The notes: generated by a model not told the origin, from the letters alone. Numbered from the stretch's first letter, positions 34,641 through 45,656 are shown. The stretch: 64,000 bases of DNA from Lepus europaeus (GCF_033115175.1 NC_084831.1:13865138-13929137); one strand, 5' to 3'. Program-made: numbers and translations.

Positions 34641-35570
34641 AGTCTGACTGCAAACTGGAATGGATACTGACTTCTGGCTTTCCCCAATATCTGGTTACGG
34701 TTCTCCAGCTACAAACAGGAACTTCCCATGGCGGAAGCCCTACAAGCTGGAGCTGGAATGTAAGTTGCCAGGAATGAACCTCGGGTCTGATGTGTGGGCC
34801 ATTCAGTTCTCACCCAAACACCAGTGCCAGCACCAGGGACACTCCAGCTTCTAACAGGGGTGAGAAACAGGTGGCTTCATGCTGGGGACACTGTCCCCAA
34901 GACGCTAGAGCAGGATTTCCATGATAGTAACTATTCTGTCCCTCTTAGTTTTTTTGTTTTTACTTCTCTTAATTTCCCCCTTGCTCATGCTGGCCCCGCT
35001 CGCTTGGCAGGAGAATGCTGTAATTAGGAGATTACAAGAGTAGCCCCTGGGGTGACTTGGCGGAGTGCTGCACCTGTCGTGTCAGATCAAGATCTTCCCG
35101 CTGCCTGTGGGGCCCTTTCTCTATGGGCGACTTTGGCAAAGATTCACCTTGCACCAAGGGTCTCTCCCATAGAGTCAGACTTCTAGACCCACCTGCTCTT
35201 ACTCCCTGCTTTCCTGTAACTGGCTATGGGATACTACATAACAGAACTGCTGCCTACTGGCTGACTGGGGGGAAGTTGCCAACGCTTCTTGTACATGGAT
35301 AAACTCAGTTGCACAAATTAATGAACATTCCTTGATCTATTTGGTTTTGGTTGGTTTGGTTCAAGGGGACCCTGGCTAAAGGCATACGCCCGGCTCTTGG
35401 TGTTGTCCTCCCGAGTGTCACAGCTGTCGCCTCTCTGGTGTGTGCTCTCAGAGAAGTCATATCCACCTGCTGCACGCCACATGGTTTCTGGTAGAAATGA
35501 GGAAAACTCCGAGAAGTGCTTAATGAGCACCTGTAACCTATGAATGACACATGCAAACTAAAAAGCCAGG
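34641..35570. other. Intergenic, nothing recognised
   Basis: Single-copy-looking sequence between the retrocopy and the next SINE. Confidence 0.35.
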
Positions 35571-35825
35571 GGCCGGCGCTGTGGTGTAGCAGTGCAGCTG
35601 CCTGAGACAGTGGCTTCCCATATGGGCACCGGATCGAGTCCCCACTGCTCCACTTCTGATCTAGCTCCCTGCCAACGTGCCTGGGAAAAGCAGTGGAGGG
35701 TGGCCCCGGTGCTTGGGCCCCTGCACCCATGTGGGAGACCCAGAAGAAGCTCCTGGCTCCTGGCTTCAGATTGGTCCAGCTCCAGCCATTGCAGCCATTT
35801 GGGGAGTGAACCAGTAGATGGAAGA

Positions 35826-35857
<32 letters not shown>

Positions 35858-35908
35858 CTTCTCTCTCTGTATTTCTGCCTTTCAAATAAATAAATAAATT
35901 TCAAAAAA
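35571..35908 (+). mobile_element. C-type SINE
   Basis: GGGGCCGGCGCTGTGGTGTAGC head, GGATCGAGTCC B box and CAAATAAATAAATAAATTTC tail. Confidence 0.94.
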
Positions 35909-37834
35909 ACAAAAAGAGCTCTGCTTGGGAGAGGAACTGTTGGAAACCGATGTAGGCTGTTCAGCTACCTCCCATTCCCTCTCACTCTTGGCTACCCCAT
36001 CCTCTCCTCCTCTCCCCATCCCTCTGACCCAGAGACGGCCACTGACACTGCGAATGCTGCCTCCTGCCAGGATGCTACTTGGAGCAGAGCCCCTGTCTGG
36101 GGTGGCAGCAAATGAGAAGCTCCACGCCTGGAACTCGTGCCACCCCCTCCCCTTAGATTCCCCTGAGGGACTCAGATACTCCCAGCAGCAACACAGAAAA
36201 CTCATGTCTGCTGTCTGGAAGAGCGGGTGGGCCAGCGCGTGCAGTAAGCGTGCGAGACGTTCTTACGCAGACCATGGAAGGTGCCAGGCGTGGAAGGCAA
36301 GACGAAGCCACTGGGAAACAGGAAGCTTGGGTGTGAGTGTTCATGAAAACTATAATCCTTGGAACGGGTGCTTCGATGAAGATTAGATTGAGAAATCTTC
36401 CTAGGGGAAAGAGTAAAAGGAAAATAGAGAAAAAGAAAGAAAATCCAAGAAATACGGAGTACAGGTGCACCAATGTCTGGATGACAGAAGTCTCAGAAAA
36501 AGAAAAAATGGAGGGAGGAAATACTCAAAAGGAGGACAAAGCTAAAATTCCTAAAATGAAAGAAAGAGTGCCAATAGGGCGCATAAAGAAAAGCGGTGAG
36601 CTAGACACGGGGTGTGAAAGTTAACAACACCAAAGACTCAGAGGGCGACTCTGGCGGCCTCTGGACAGAGAAGCTGGATAACCAACCCTGGGTGAGGATT
36701 CAGACTTATTGTCAGACTCAGGAAGAAACAGAGGGGGTGGGTTTTTGGTTCAGCTGTTAAGACGCTACTTGGGATGCCAGAATCCTAATTGGAATACCTC
36801 CAATCCAGCTGCCTGCTAATGCTCACCCTGGGGAGCATAAGGTGATGGCTCAAGTACTTGGGTCCCTGTCCATCATGTGGAAGGTCTGGATGGCGCTCGC
36901 AACTCCTGGTGTCAGTCTGGCCCAGCCCAGGTTGTTGTGGGCCTTTGGGGCAATGGACCACTGTATAGAATCTCTGCATGTGTCTCTCTGCCTTTCAAAT
37001 AAAAATAAAGAAACCTAGAGTATTACAGCCTCCCAACTTGTTATTTGACATGAAGTTGTGGAAGAAGCGCTCTTGGAAATGAGACCTCCAGGATGTTGCA
37101 CGAGAGCCTTGCTGGGAGTATGTCCTTGAACGAGAGTGCAACAGTGCCAGGTAACACAGTAAGGGTAACAGTAACAGTAGCAGTAACACAGCCCTGAAGC
37201 TGCCGCTCCCTTCCCCTTCCCCTTCCCGGATCAGGGCAGGAGGGAACACAAGCCCTTGGCAAACACTGAACTGAGCCTTTAGCGCAAGGAGCTTTCCCTC
37301 CTTTGAAAGGTGCTTTGAGCTGAGAAAACAAACACTGAGGGGCAGTGCGGTCCCATCCTGGTCCCAGCAGGTCCAGGGAGGGTGCAGGGAAGACATCGCC
37401 TCTGCCCACCCCGTAGTCCACGGCGCTGACCTCGAAGGCCCAGCAGGACAGCACGATGCTGACTTGAGACCGTGGCCGGCACTTCTGCCTCCTCCACCAG
37501 GGCTGCCCAGAGCGTGGCTGTGGCTTGTTGCTGGCTTGGTCCTGTAGCTGTAGCATGGACGTACCCAGACGTACCATGCATGCCGAAGAGCACCAGCGCT
37601 TTATTGTAAAATTTTACTTATTGCATGCAATTTGGATTTTTGTATCATTTTAAGGAGTCATAAACTATTCTTTTTCTTTTGATATTTTTTTCCAACCAGC
37701 GGAAAGAAAAAAATCCATAGAAACCTTAGCTCACAGGCCTCATGAAAACGGCCAAGGGAGAGGTTTGGCCCTAGGGTCCCAGGGTGCCAGCCCCCTCAGC
37801 GTCTCCGAGACTTGGGGAGAGGAATGTTTATGTG
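35909..37834. other. Intergenic, one SINE, otherwise nothing recognised
   Basis: Includes a purine-rich stretch (36380-36600) and a GTAACAGTAACAGTAGCAGTAACA short repeat (37165-37188). Confidence 0.35.
36733..37015 (+). mobile_element. C-type SINE, diverged
   Basis: GGGGGTGGGTTTTTGGTTCAGCTGTTAAGACGC head to TTTCAAATAAAAATAAAG. Confidence 0.8.
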
Positions 37835-38915
37835 TGTTTGACAATGCTAATTTTATTTTGAATGGGAAATATATTCGTGGGGTTAAAAAATCAAAACAAC
37901 ATAAAAAGTTATATATCGAAAAATCTCCCCCTCATGGCATCTGTACCCTCCCCATTTCCCTGCCAGCCCCACTCCCCACAAATAACCATTTTTGTGAATT
38001 TTTTCTTGTGTGTTCTTTCAGCATTGATGGAGATATGAGCCCGTATATACTGGTGTTCCCACTCCTTGCTACATAAATGTAGTGCATTGTTACTTTACTT
38101 ACAACTACATGCTTGGAAATCCTCTCTCCCTCTCTCTTTCCCCCCACTCCCCTCAGCAATTTAAATCTTCGTTGTGGCATAGACTCCTTTTGTGAAAGGC
38201 AGAGACACATATAGAGACAGAGACAACTGGAGAGAGAACCTCTATGTACTGGTTCACTCCCCAAATGCTCACAACAGCCAGGGCTGGGCCAAACCAAAGC
38301 CAGGAGCCAGGAGCATGATCCTGGTCCCTCACGTGGGTGGCAGGGACGCGAGCCATCTCCTGCTGCCTCCCACATGCGCATCAGCAAGGAGCTGGAATTG
38401 GAAGCAGAGCTGGGACTTGGACCCTGGTACTCCAGTACAGGATGTGGGCACCCCAAAGCAGTGTCTTAACCCTGGCATCAACACCCGCCCCTGCGGGATC
38501 TTCCTACTGGAACAAGCAAGCTTCCCCCGTTGCACAGACGTACATACTCCTTTCTCTTCTCTACGCAGAAACCTGAGTTTTTTCTAACTCAATTGAGAAA
38601 ACTGCTGGGAAGAACCAGCCTGCTCACGCATCACTGTGTGTGTGTGTGTGCACCTGTGTGGACCACAGGGCAAGTTTCCAAGAGGTGGCGTCACGGAGCC
38701 GAAGGCGCATCACCTTTCTCCTGCGACGGCTGGTGCCAGTTTGCCTCCCGTAGGTATTCTGCCCTCCCCCCAGTTAACCTATGACTGTTTCCTTACATAC
38801 TTGGCCAATAGGGCAGGGGCTTTTAACCATTCTCATGCATACAAATTTCATCTCCATGGAGTTTTAATTTGCATCTCTCTGGCTTTGGGTGAGAGTGCAC
38901 ATGGCCAGGGTTGCC
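37835..38915 (-). mobile_element. Old L1 (L1M-type) 3' region, interrupted by a SINE
   Basis: GGGGTTAAAAAATCAAAACAACATAAAAAG and AAAATCTCCCCCTC, then after the SINE TTTTAACCATTCTCATGC and GAGTTTTAATTTGCATCTCTCTGGC, match reversed old eutherian L1 3' ends. Confidence 0.65.
38190..38492 (-). mobile_element. C-type SINE within the old L1
   Basis: TTGTGAAAGGCAGAGACACATATAGAGAC tail to CTGGCATCAACACCCGCCCC. Confidence 0.82.
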
Positions 38916-39511
38916 TCCAGCCAAGGAAGCGTCTTCGGGCAGAATTAGAAGCTGGCCCTCCTGGGAAGAGGACTGTAGAATGTCACCTCCTCCGGGTGAT
39001 GAAAGGGGTGGGAAAGCTGCCAACACCAAGGCAGGGTTGCTTGGGTCAACCCTCACCAAAATAAATCAATCCAGACAGACTAGTAAGAATTACAAGGCAG
39101 CCACAGCCACAAATTGAACCAGTGCACACGCTGCGGGACTGCATGGGTCAAATGCCCAGGAAGCCAGCCGCGGGTGAGTGGGTGACATGCAGGAATTGGC
39201 TGGCGGCAGCCACTCTTCCCCACAGAGGAGCAGAAGAGCCCAGGAGGAAGACGCATGAGGACGGCGTGAGGACGGGCAGCCAGTACTCCGCCCGCAGCAA
39301 TGGCGGAGTCTCTCCCACGGCGAGAGCGCCCTGGACACGGCCAGAACCCACTGCTTTGCATTCACAACCCCTCGCAATTCCCAAGCCCACGTGGGTGGCA
39401 CCAATGTGGTCTCCAAGGCTTAGGTGGGATTGGACCCAGCCATTGGACACCAGGGCCTGTATGTGAACCTCTGCACCATATTGTCTTATTCTCCCAAGAG
39501 CAGTGCTTGGG

Positions 39512-39533
39512 ACACACACACACACACACACAT
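39512..39533. repeat. (CA)n microsatellite
   Basis: About 10 CA units just past the predicted PLA2G2A copy 1 cleavage site. Confidence 0.9.
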
Positions 39534-39551
39534 GGCTAGCTGATGGCACAT

Positions 39552-39557
39552 TTTATT
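39552..39557 (-). other. PLA2G2A: Polyadenylation signal of PLA2G2A copy 1
   Basis: AATAAA on the minus strand, 110 nt beyond the stop codon. A CA microsatellite (39512-39531) lies just past the expected cleavage site. Confidence 0.75.
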
Positions 39558-39666
39558 CACAAGAGACCCCTGGGAGTGCTTGAGGCCCTGGGAGGGGACG
39601 GCCCCGCCTTGCCTCCGGGGTGGGAGACGACTAGTTCCGGGAAAGACGGACTAGGAGGTGGTCGGC

Positions 39667-42378
39667 TCAGCATCTGGGCTTGCTTCCCTTGCACAAGGAG
39701 TTAGGATAGCGCTGGTACTTGACGTTGTAGGTTATCTGGTTTGCAGCAAAGCAATCGGCTGCGATCTTATCGCACTGACACACTTGTCTCTTGCAGAAGT
39801 CCTGATTTGCTGGGATCACAAGAACACAGACCCCAGATGGGGGGTGGTTGGTTTCCTGTGGCCTCCTGTAAGAACCCGGGGAGAAGACCCGGCCGCATCT
39901 TCCCAAAGCTCCCGGTGTCACCCAGTCCCTCCACTCCAGGTGGGCTGAACGGGTGTTTCTGGCTGACGGGAAACGGGATGGCTGCCCTTGGAGAGTGCAC
40001 TCCTCGTGCGATGGGGGCGCACGGCAGCCGGGCACTGGTGCTGACCAGTGAGCCACGGAGGGGGGGCCCGCGAGGACTTCTGGGAAGGGTTCACTTCCTG
40101 CCTCCACACACAGAGCTGCGCAGTGGGAAAGCCGCCCGAGAGGCTGGGGCCGCTGCCTGCACGGCCCTGCGTGGATGCTGCCCGGACAGCAGAGCCCAGG
40201 GCTGGGGAAGCCCGGGTCCCGGATGCAGGGCTGAGAAGCTGCCCCAGGCCCGGCCCTGCCTCCTCCAGGATCCTGAGGCGCAGTCGGCCATGCCGGGTTC
40301 CCAGCCACTCCCAGTCGGCACCTGCTGCTGGGGACCTGCCTGCCTGGAGAGGCCATGGTGCAGAGAGAGCTCCTGACCCTCCAGGACTCTGGTGAGGGCG
40401 GCAGGCCACGCCCTCCCGCCCAGCCTGGATCCCAGGTGCGGGACCTCAGCACCCTCCCTGCAGTCCCCGCTCTCTGCTCCCTGCAGCGCCCGGCTCTCCA
40501 CTCAGGGTGTCCGCTGCCGGTCCTATGCTCGCGTTCTCCCACTGCCCGGCCGGCTGGGATCTGCCTTGGTCGTCACCCTGCCTGGAGAGCTCCCTGTGGC
40601 CCCGGGGCCTGCCTGCCTCTCGGTCCGAGCAGCGCTGTTGGTCCCATCGTAGGGTCCCCCTCTCTTCCGTGGGTGTGGTCAGTCATCTCACTGACACCGG
40701 ACCTGCTCACCCACCTGGCCTCATCGCTGGGCGCCCAACCCCTCTGTCTCCTTCCTGGGCCTTGAACCACCCAGTGGGGGAGCAGACCCCCTGCAGCTCC
40801 CTGCTGCTGGCCTCTGAGTGTGGCCCAGGCCAGAGCCCCACCCCCCAGCTGCAAGTCCCCGCCCCCACCTGCCCCTGTGCACTGACAGAACTGCCCCTCC
40901 CCACACTCCACCCTGGCTCCTGCCATCCTCCTCTCCGTGGTGCCCCCGCAGTCACAGGCCAGGCACTCCCTGCCCCACCCCTGCCCAGGCCATCGCCACA
41001 CTGGACTGGCGCTGCCTCAAGTGCATCTTGGTGTCACTCTCCACCCCTTCCCCCCTCCTGACCCCCACCTGCTCTCAGCAGTTGTCTGCTCTAGGCCCCG
41101 CCCCCTCACTATGCCCCTTCCTGTCGCGTCCACCCTGCAGGCGGGGCCAGTCCTGAAGTGCAGGTGACCCTCACTCCTGTGTGCACCTGCTCTCTGCTGC
41201 TCTGGGACAAACTCCAGATGGCTCCCGGGCTCAGGGCCTGGCTTGCCTCAGCCCCTTCCTCCCTCCCCAGCGTCACCGCTCCCTTCTCCCCATCCTGCTC
41301 AGTCTCCCTGGGCAGCTCAGGATGGCATCTGGTCCCCCTCTGGTCCCTCATGTCCGGCTGTGATCTCTCCTTGCCATGCCCGCAGTGCCCCTCCCTGGCT
41401 CTCTGCACAGCTGGTGCAGCCCAGCCGAGGCGGCCCCCCTCTCGGGGTGACCTTGAGCACCTGCTGCGGTCGGGTCCATCCTTGGCATCCTTGCTTCTGG
41501 AGTCTTGGCCACCTCTGTCCCCGCTGTCCTTACTCCCACCCAGCCGTGAGCGTCTAGAGGCAGGGACAGTGTCCCTTTGCTTCTCTCGCTGTGGTGCTTT
41601 CAGTGGGTGCTCAGGGAATGAATGAGGGAACTTCATGGAGTCGTAGGGCTCTTACCACAGGTGATTTTGCCTTCACTTATGCTGTAGTTGTAGTTCAGGA
41701 GTTTGGTGCCACACCCCATGTTCTTCAGACGTTCATAGCAGCAGTCATGGTCAACACAGCACCTGAGCAGGGGGACATCCTGTGAGTGCCTTCCCGCAGC
41801 TCCAGGGTCCCTGGGCCCCCTGGGTCACCCCCTTGACCCTGGGCAGAGACCCAGTGAGTCTGGCGTCATCTGGAGCCTGTGTTTGCAACACGCTGGCGGC
41901 TCTTCCAGCAGGGACGTGCTGGGACCTCTGAGTTGGTGAGGCCCCTACTGGGCCCAGAAGTGAGCAGGGGGAAGGGAGGGCTGGGGTGGCCTCACCGATC
42001 TGTCGCATCCTTGGGTTCTCCTTTGCCACCCAGACCGCAGTGACAGCCGTAGCCATTGTAATTCAGAAGAGCGCCCTTCCCTGTCCTGTGCTTGATCATA
42101 TCTGAGAAGGCTATCAAGTTGCAGTGTGCCTGCAGCGTACCTGGGGGAACATGGCCCAGTGATGGCGTGCGGCCCCAGGTCCTCCCTGTCCCCCTCATCT
42201 CTGATACTCTCTCTGCCCCCAGTTGTCTTCTCTCCTCCCATCTGGGGAGAACTCTTGTGATGGGCGGGAAAACCCAGGGACAAGGGTGTAGCCCTCTTTA
42301 GGCTGTCCCCTGTGTCAAGTACCAAGGTCAGCTCTTACCAATGACCATGATCACTGTCCACAGCAACAGGGCCTTCAT
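39667..42378 (-). CDS. PLA2G2A: Secreted phospholipase A2 group IIA, first tandem copy
   Basis: Ca2+-dependent secreted phospholipase of the acute-phase and antibacterial group IIA type. Coding exons on the minus strand: 42378-42339, 42140-41996, 41762-41656 and 39809-39667 (stop TGA). Borders are GT/AG and the sum is 435 nt = 144 codons plus stop, the same length as human PLA2G2A. The signal peptide of 20 residues starts [11 protein letters not shown] and ends QAHC; the mature chain starts [10 protein letters not shown]. The calcium loop [19 protein letters not shown], active-site [12 protein letters not shown] and CQCDK are intact, and all 14 cysteines are present. I count 18 Lys/Arg against 11 Asp/Glu in the mature chain (net about +7). 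The transcript starts with an untranslated exon (about 44057-44013) spliced to 42388. Intron 3 is about 1.85 kb and holds an L2 relic; the 5' intron carries three SINEs absent from the second copy. A paralogue with the same exon plan lies at 58643-60122. Confidence 0.93.
41500..41628 (+). mobile_element. L2 3' end in intron 3 of PLA2G2A copy 1
   Basis: GAGCGTCTAGAGGCAGGGACAGTGTCC...GTGGGTGCTCAGGGAATGAATGAGG. It is also present at 59262-59380 in copy 2, so it predates the duplication. Confidence 0.7.
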
Positions 42379-42789
42379 GTTGAGAGCTCTGTAGGGGAAA
42401 GAGCAGGCGATTGGCCTAGACCCCTCTCCCCGGTGGTCCAGCCCCTGCCCTGGTCCCAGCTCTCCCGCCCAACTTGGCAAGCCCAGGGCTCCCACGTGCT
42501 CCTCCCCCGAGGCTATGTCCAAGGTGACCACCTCTGTCCTCACAGTGGATGCATGGGTACCCTTCAACGCTGTGCACGCATGTACACACACACACACACT
42601 GCCTCCTGACCCTTTCCAGCTCTGTGGAACGGTTTCCCTTTCTTGGGACCCTCACACCCATGGAGACCTCACATGATCTGCTCATGAGACTGCCAGCTAC
42701 TGGATGGATGTGTCCAGGTTTATCCCAAGAAACTGGGAGGTTTATGAAGTCAGTTTGCGTCTCCTGTGGCCGGGGTTGGAATGTAGTGT

Positions 42790-43083
42790 GCTACAATGCC
42801 ACTGGAGATGCCGGCATCCCATACTGGCAATGGTTGGAGTCCTGGCTGTTCCACTTCCAGTCCAGCTCCTTGCTAATGGCCTGGTAAAATAGCGGAAGAT
42901 GGCCCAAGTACTTGGGCCCCTGTCATCCATGTGGGAGACCCAAATGGAGCTCCTGGCTCCTGGCCTTGGCCTGACCCAGCACTGACTGTTGCAGCCATCT
43001 GGGGAGTGAACCAGGGGATGGCAGATCTGTCACTCTTGCTCTCCAACTCTGACTTTCAAAATAAATCAATAAATCTTTTTTAA
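42790..43083 (+). mobile_element. C-type SINE in the 5' intron of PLA2G2A copy 1
   Basis: GATGCCGGCATCCCATACTGGC to AAAATAAATCAATAAATCTTTTTT. Absent from copy 2. Confidence 0.88.
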
Positions 43084-43465
43084 AAGATTTATTAATTTAT
43101 TTGCAAGTCAGAGTTCACAGAGAGAGGAGAGGCAGGGAGAGAGAGAGAGAAAGAGAGAAAGAGAGAGAGAGAGAGGCCTTGAGAGAGAGAGAGAGAGAAA
43201 GAGAGGTCTTCCCTCTGCTGGTTTACTCCCCAGTTGGCTGCAATGGCTAGAGCTGTACTGATACAAAGCCAGGAGCCAGGAGCTTCCTCTGGGTCTCCCA
43301 TGCTGGTGCAGGGGCCCAAGGACTTGGGCCATCTTCTATTGCTTCCCAGGCTGAAGCAGAGAGCTGGATTGGAAGTGGAGCGGCTGGGGCTCGAACTGGC
43401 TCCCATATGGGATGCCAGTGCTTCAGGCCAGGGCGTTAACCCACTGCCCCACAGCGCTGGCCCTA
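43084..43465 (-). mobile_element. C-type SINE, tail to tail with its neighbour
   Basis: AAAAGATTTATTAATTTATTTGCAAGTCAG tail with a broken GA tract, to CCACAGCGCTGGCCCT. It forms an inverted pair with 42790-43083. Absent from copy 2. Confidence 0.9.
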
Positions 43466-43477
43466 TTCAATACATCT

Positions 43478-43634
43478 TTAAAAAAAAGATCAGGCCAGCC
43501 TCTGCTGTTTTCCTAGCCTTGTTAGCTGGGAGCTGCATCAGAAGTGGAGCAGTCTGGACTTGAACAGTATCCCATATGGGATACTGGCATTGCAGGCCTA
43601 GAGGCTCAACTCCATGCCACAGCACCGGCTCTGT
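43478..43634 (-). mobile_element. C-type SINE head fragment
   Basis: CTCTGCTGTTTTCCTAGCC to CATGCCACAGCACCGGCTCT; the tail half is missing. Confidence 0.8.
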
Positions 43635-44012
43635 AAATAATCTTTTTTCATTTTGTTTTTTTAAAAAGCTTGTATCTCCCCTTGGGCATTTCTTGCCTGT
43701 CCCCATGCTGGATTAAAGGCTTGGGAATTCCATTCATGAAATCTGATCCTCCCAAATTTATCTCCAGAACTGAAGCAGAACCTTCTCTTTGCCAGACGCT
43801 CCAGTCCCATGCAGAATGTGGGCATACACTGCCACGTTCATGCACACTGGAACTCATGCCTGAGATCCTCACAGACTCACCCCGCACACTTGCACACGGG
43901 CAGCCTCTTGTCCACAGTGAACTGTGCACAGGTGCACACACACACGCACACACACACAACACAGCACTCTCGGAGTCAGACAATACACAGGCATTTGCTT
44001 TTGGGTTTTTAC

Positions 44013-44057
44013 CTGTCAGACGATGCTGGAGTTGATGCTTCCAAGAGACGCTGTGGT
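44013..44057 (-). other. PLA2G2A: Untranslated first exon of PLA2G2A copy 1
   Basis: A GTAAAA donor directly follows position 44013 on the minus strand, and an acceptor (CTACAG) precedes the ATG exon at 42388, leaving 10 nt of leader before the start codon. The 5' end is estimated at 25-30 bp below the TATA box and is approximate. The homologous exon of copy 2 ends with the same GAAGCATC-like sequence followed by a GTAAAAACCC donor. Confidence 0.75.
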
Positions 44058-44082
44058 TAGTTCTGAACTCCAGCAGCTCCCC

Positions 44083-44089
44083 TTAAATA
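44083..44089 (-). promoter_or_regulatory. PLA2G2A: TATA box of PLA2G2A copy 1
   Basis: TATTTAA inside AGCAGCTATTTAAGGGGAG. The flanks are shared with copy 2, where the same site reads TATATAA. The spacing fits a start just upstream of the untranslated exon. Confidence 0.8.
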
Positions 44090-44188
44090 GCTGCTCCCTT
44101 CAGGGTGTGGGGGGCTGGTGAGGCAGTGGATGGGGCTGTGTGGGGTCAACTGATGGAATCCAAGATTTGACTGCCCTGCCCCCGTGTA

Positions 44189-44197
44189 ATTGCATCA
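44189..44197 (-). promoter_or_regulatory. C/EBP-ATF composite-type motif, PLA2G2A copy 1 promoter
   Basis: TGATGCAAT on the minus strand, about 100 bp upstream of the TATA box. This matches the C/EBP-ATF response element form and lies where C/EBP factors are known to act on the human group IIA promoter. In copy 2 the aligned stretch carries an insertion of roughly 10 bp and the motif is lost. Factor binding is inferred from sequence alone. Confidence 0.5.
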
Positions 44198-44259
44198 AGT
44201 GACGGGAAGGAGTTGAGAACCAGAATTTATGTGCCTTGAGCTGATACCAGAATCAATTA

Positions 44260-44794
44260 TGTGGTCAGATGGGTTGATAGGCAGTCAGGTTGGTCCTGGT
44301 GGAAAATGAGGGTGCAAAATGCTTGTTTCCCCAAAAGTTACCTTTAGCAAGGTCAAAAGCACCTGTCCCACTCCGTAGGAATTTCCAAATTTACTATGAG
44401 AATAGCAAGGGAGTGGCCGTTCCCCCCTCTGAGCTCCAGTGACCTCCAGCCTTCTGATTTACCTTGAGCGGGACAGGGTAAGACAACAGATCAGGCCTTT
44501 TGATGGCTTTGTCCCGCCTTGTACTGCTTGACAGCTTTTTCCCCCCAAAATTGTGCTTAAAAATCCAAGCAGCACCAGCCCCTTGGGGTCTTGCCTCACT
44601 TGGAGCCCCCAGGAAGTCTCTGACTCTAATAAATGTTGCTTTTAAATACATCTTGCTTTTCTCTCTGCCTTGTCCACTTGGAAATTCTTCCACGAGAGAC
44701 AAAGAACCGAGCGTGGACTTCGGATTTGCTGAGTAAATTCTCAGGGGTCTGAGTGCCGGGCAGCCCCCTCCCTGCTGTCCCACCTAAGGTGACA
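44260..44794 (+). mobile_element. LTR family A copy behind the PLA2G2A copy 1 promoter
   Basis: Starts TGTGGTCAGATGGG and ends AAGGTGACA. Its left end is about 170 bp upstream of the copy 1 TATA box, in the opposite orientation to the gene. It carries CTCTAATAAATG (AATAAA) and the GAGACAAAGAACCGAG block. The homologous place in copy 2 (about 61190) continues without the LTR start, so it appears to have arrived after the duplication or been lost from copy 2. Confidence 0.7.
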
Positions 44795-44812
44795 ATGGCT
44801 GTGCGCTCGTTG

Positions 44813-45345
44813 TGTTAACGGAGAAGGCAGGGTTCTTGTCTTCACGCAAGAAAGAATTCAGGTGTGAGACAGGGAGTAAGTGGAAAGCAAAATAGCAAGG
44901 TTGATTAGGGCAGGGACATCCGTAAGAACAGGTGGGCACCTCTCCAGACAGGACCTGAGCCTGGGGGAGAGCGAGGTTACATGGCTGAGAGAATACACCT
45001 GGGCAGGCCAGGCGGGCGGCTCAGCAGCGAGGCAGAGGGCTGAGCGCACAGTCTGGTTGAGGCCCGGGGTTTAAGGACCTCTTCTCCTCCTGGAACAAAG
45101 GACTTTTTGGATGTAAATACGAAAATTTCTGAGTTTTTCCCCCTAAGTTATCAGACAGGGGGCAGCCTGAGAGGAGCCTTAGAGGAAGGATGGTAGAAGG
45201 GTAGAAGGGGCAGGGCATTTGAAGTGCAGATCCTGAGACGCACCTGGGAGGCTATGGGGTGACTTTGAGATGCGGATGCTGGACCTAGATGCCAACTCCT
45301 TAGGCCTTTGTCACACACACACAAGCTCATTTCTGACTTCCTAAG
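44813..45345 (-). mobile_element. LTR family B copy 1 of 3, minus orientation
   Basis: Begins plus-strand TGTTAACGG and contains TTCACGCAAGAAAGAATTCAGG and GGGACATCCGTAAGAACAGG, the reverse of the 13467-14158 LTR. It ends near CTGACTTCCTAAGG, slightly short of the full U3 start. Confidence 0.65.
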
Positions 45346-45656
45346 GAGCAGTTGCAGGCTCAGCTGCACAGACAAGGGGAGGGTGCCCTAAGTGCCACCT
45401 GGGAGGATGAGGACCATTCCAGGGCCTGTCCTTGGGGGCCCCACAGTCCAGCCGGCAAAGGGATTAAGGAAGTGGATTCCCCTCCCCCGTGCCTCCACCT
45501 TCTCCCCCACTCCACCCCACCACATCCCACCCCATCCCAGCAGCTGTCCAAGCTGGGAAAACAGAGTCTGTCCTGGACATTCCCAGCGAACAGCTGTCTG
45601 CAGGCCATCCCCTTTCTAGCTGTTCGGCCCCGGCCCATCAGGGCTCCTGGATCGAT

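Noticed and set aside
35305-35904. 199-codon minus-strand open frame
   Set aside because: About half of it is the reverse translation of the SINE at 35571-35908.
39667-40542. 291-codon open frame on the minus strand ending with the PLA2G2A copy 1 C-terminus
   Set aside because: Only the last 143 nt are exon 4. The rest is intron 3 read through a clear CAG acceptor at 39810-39811.
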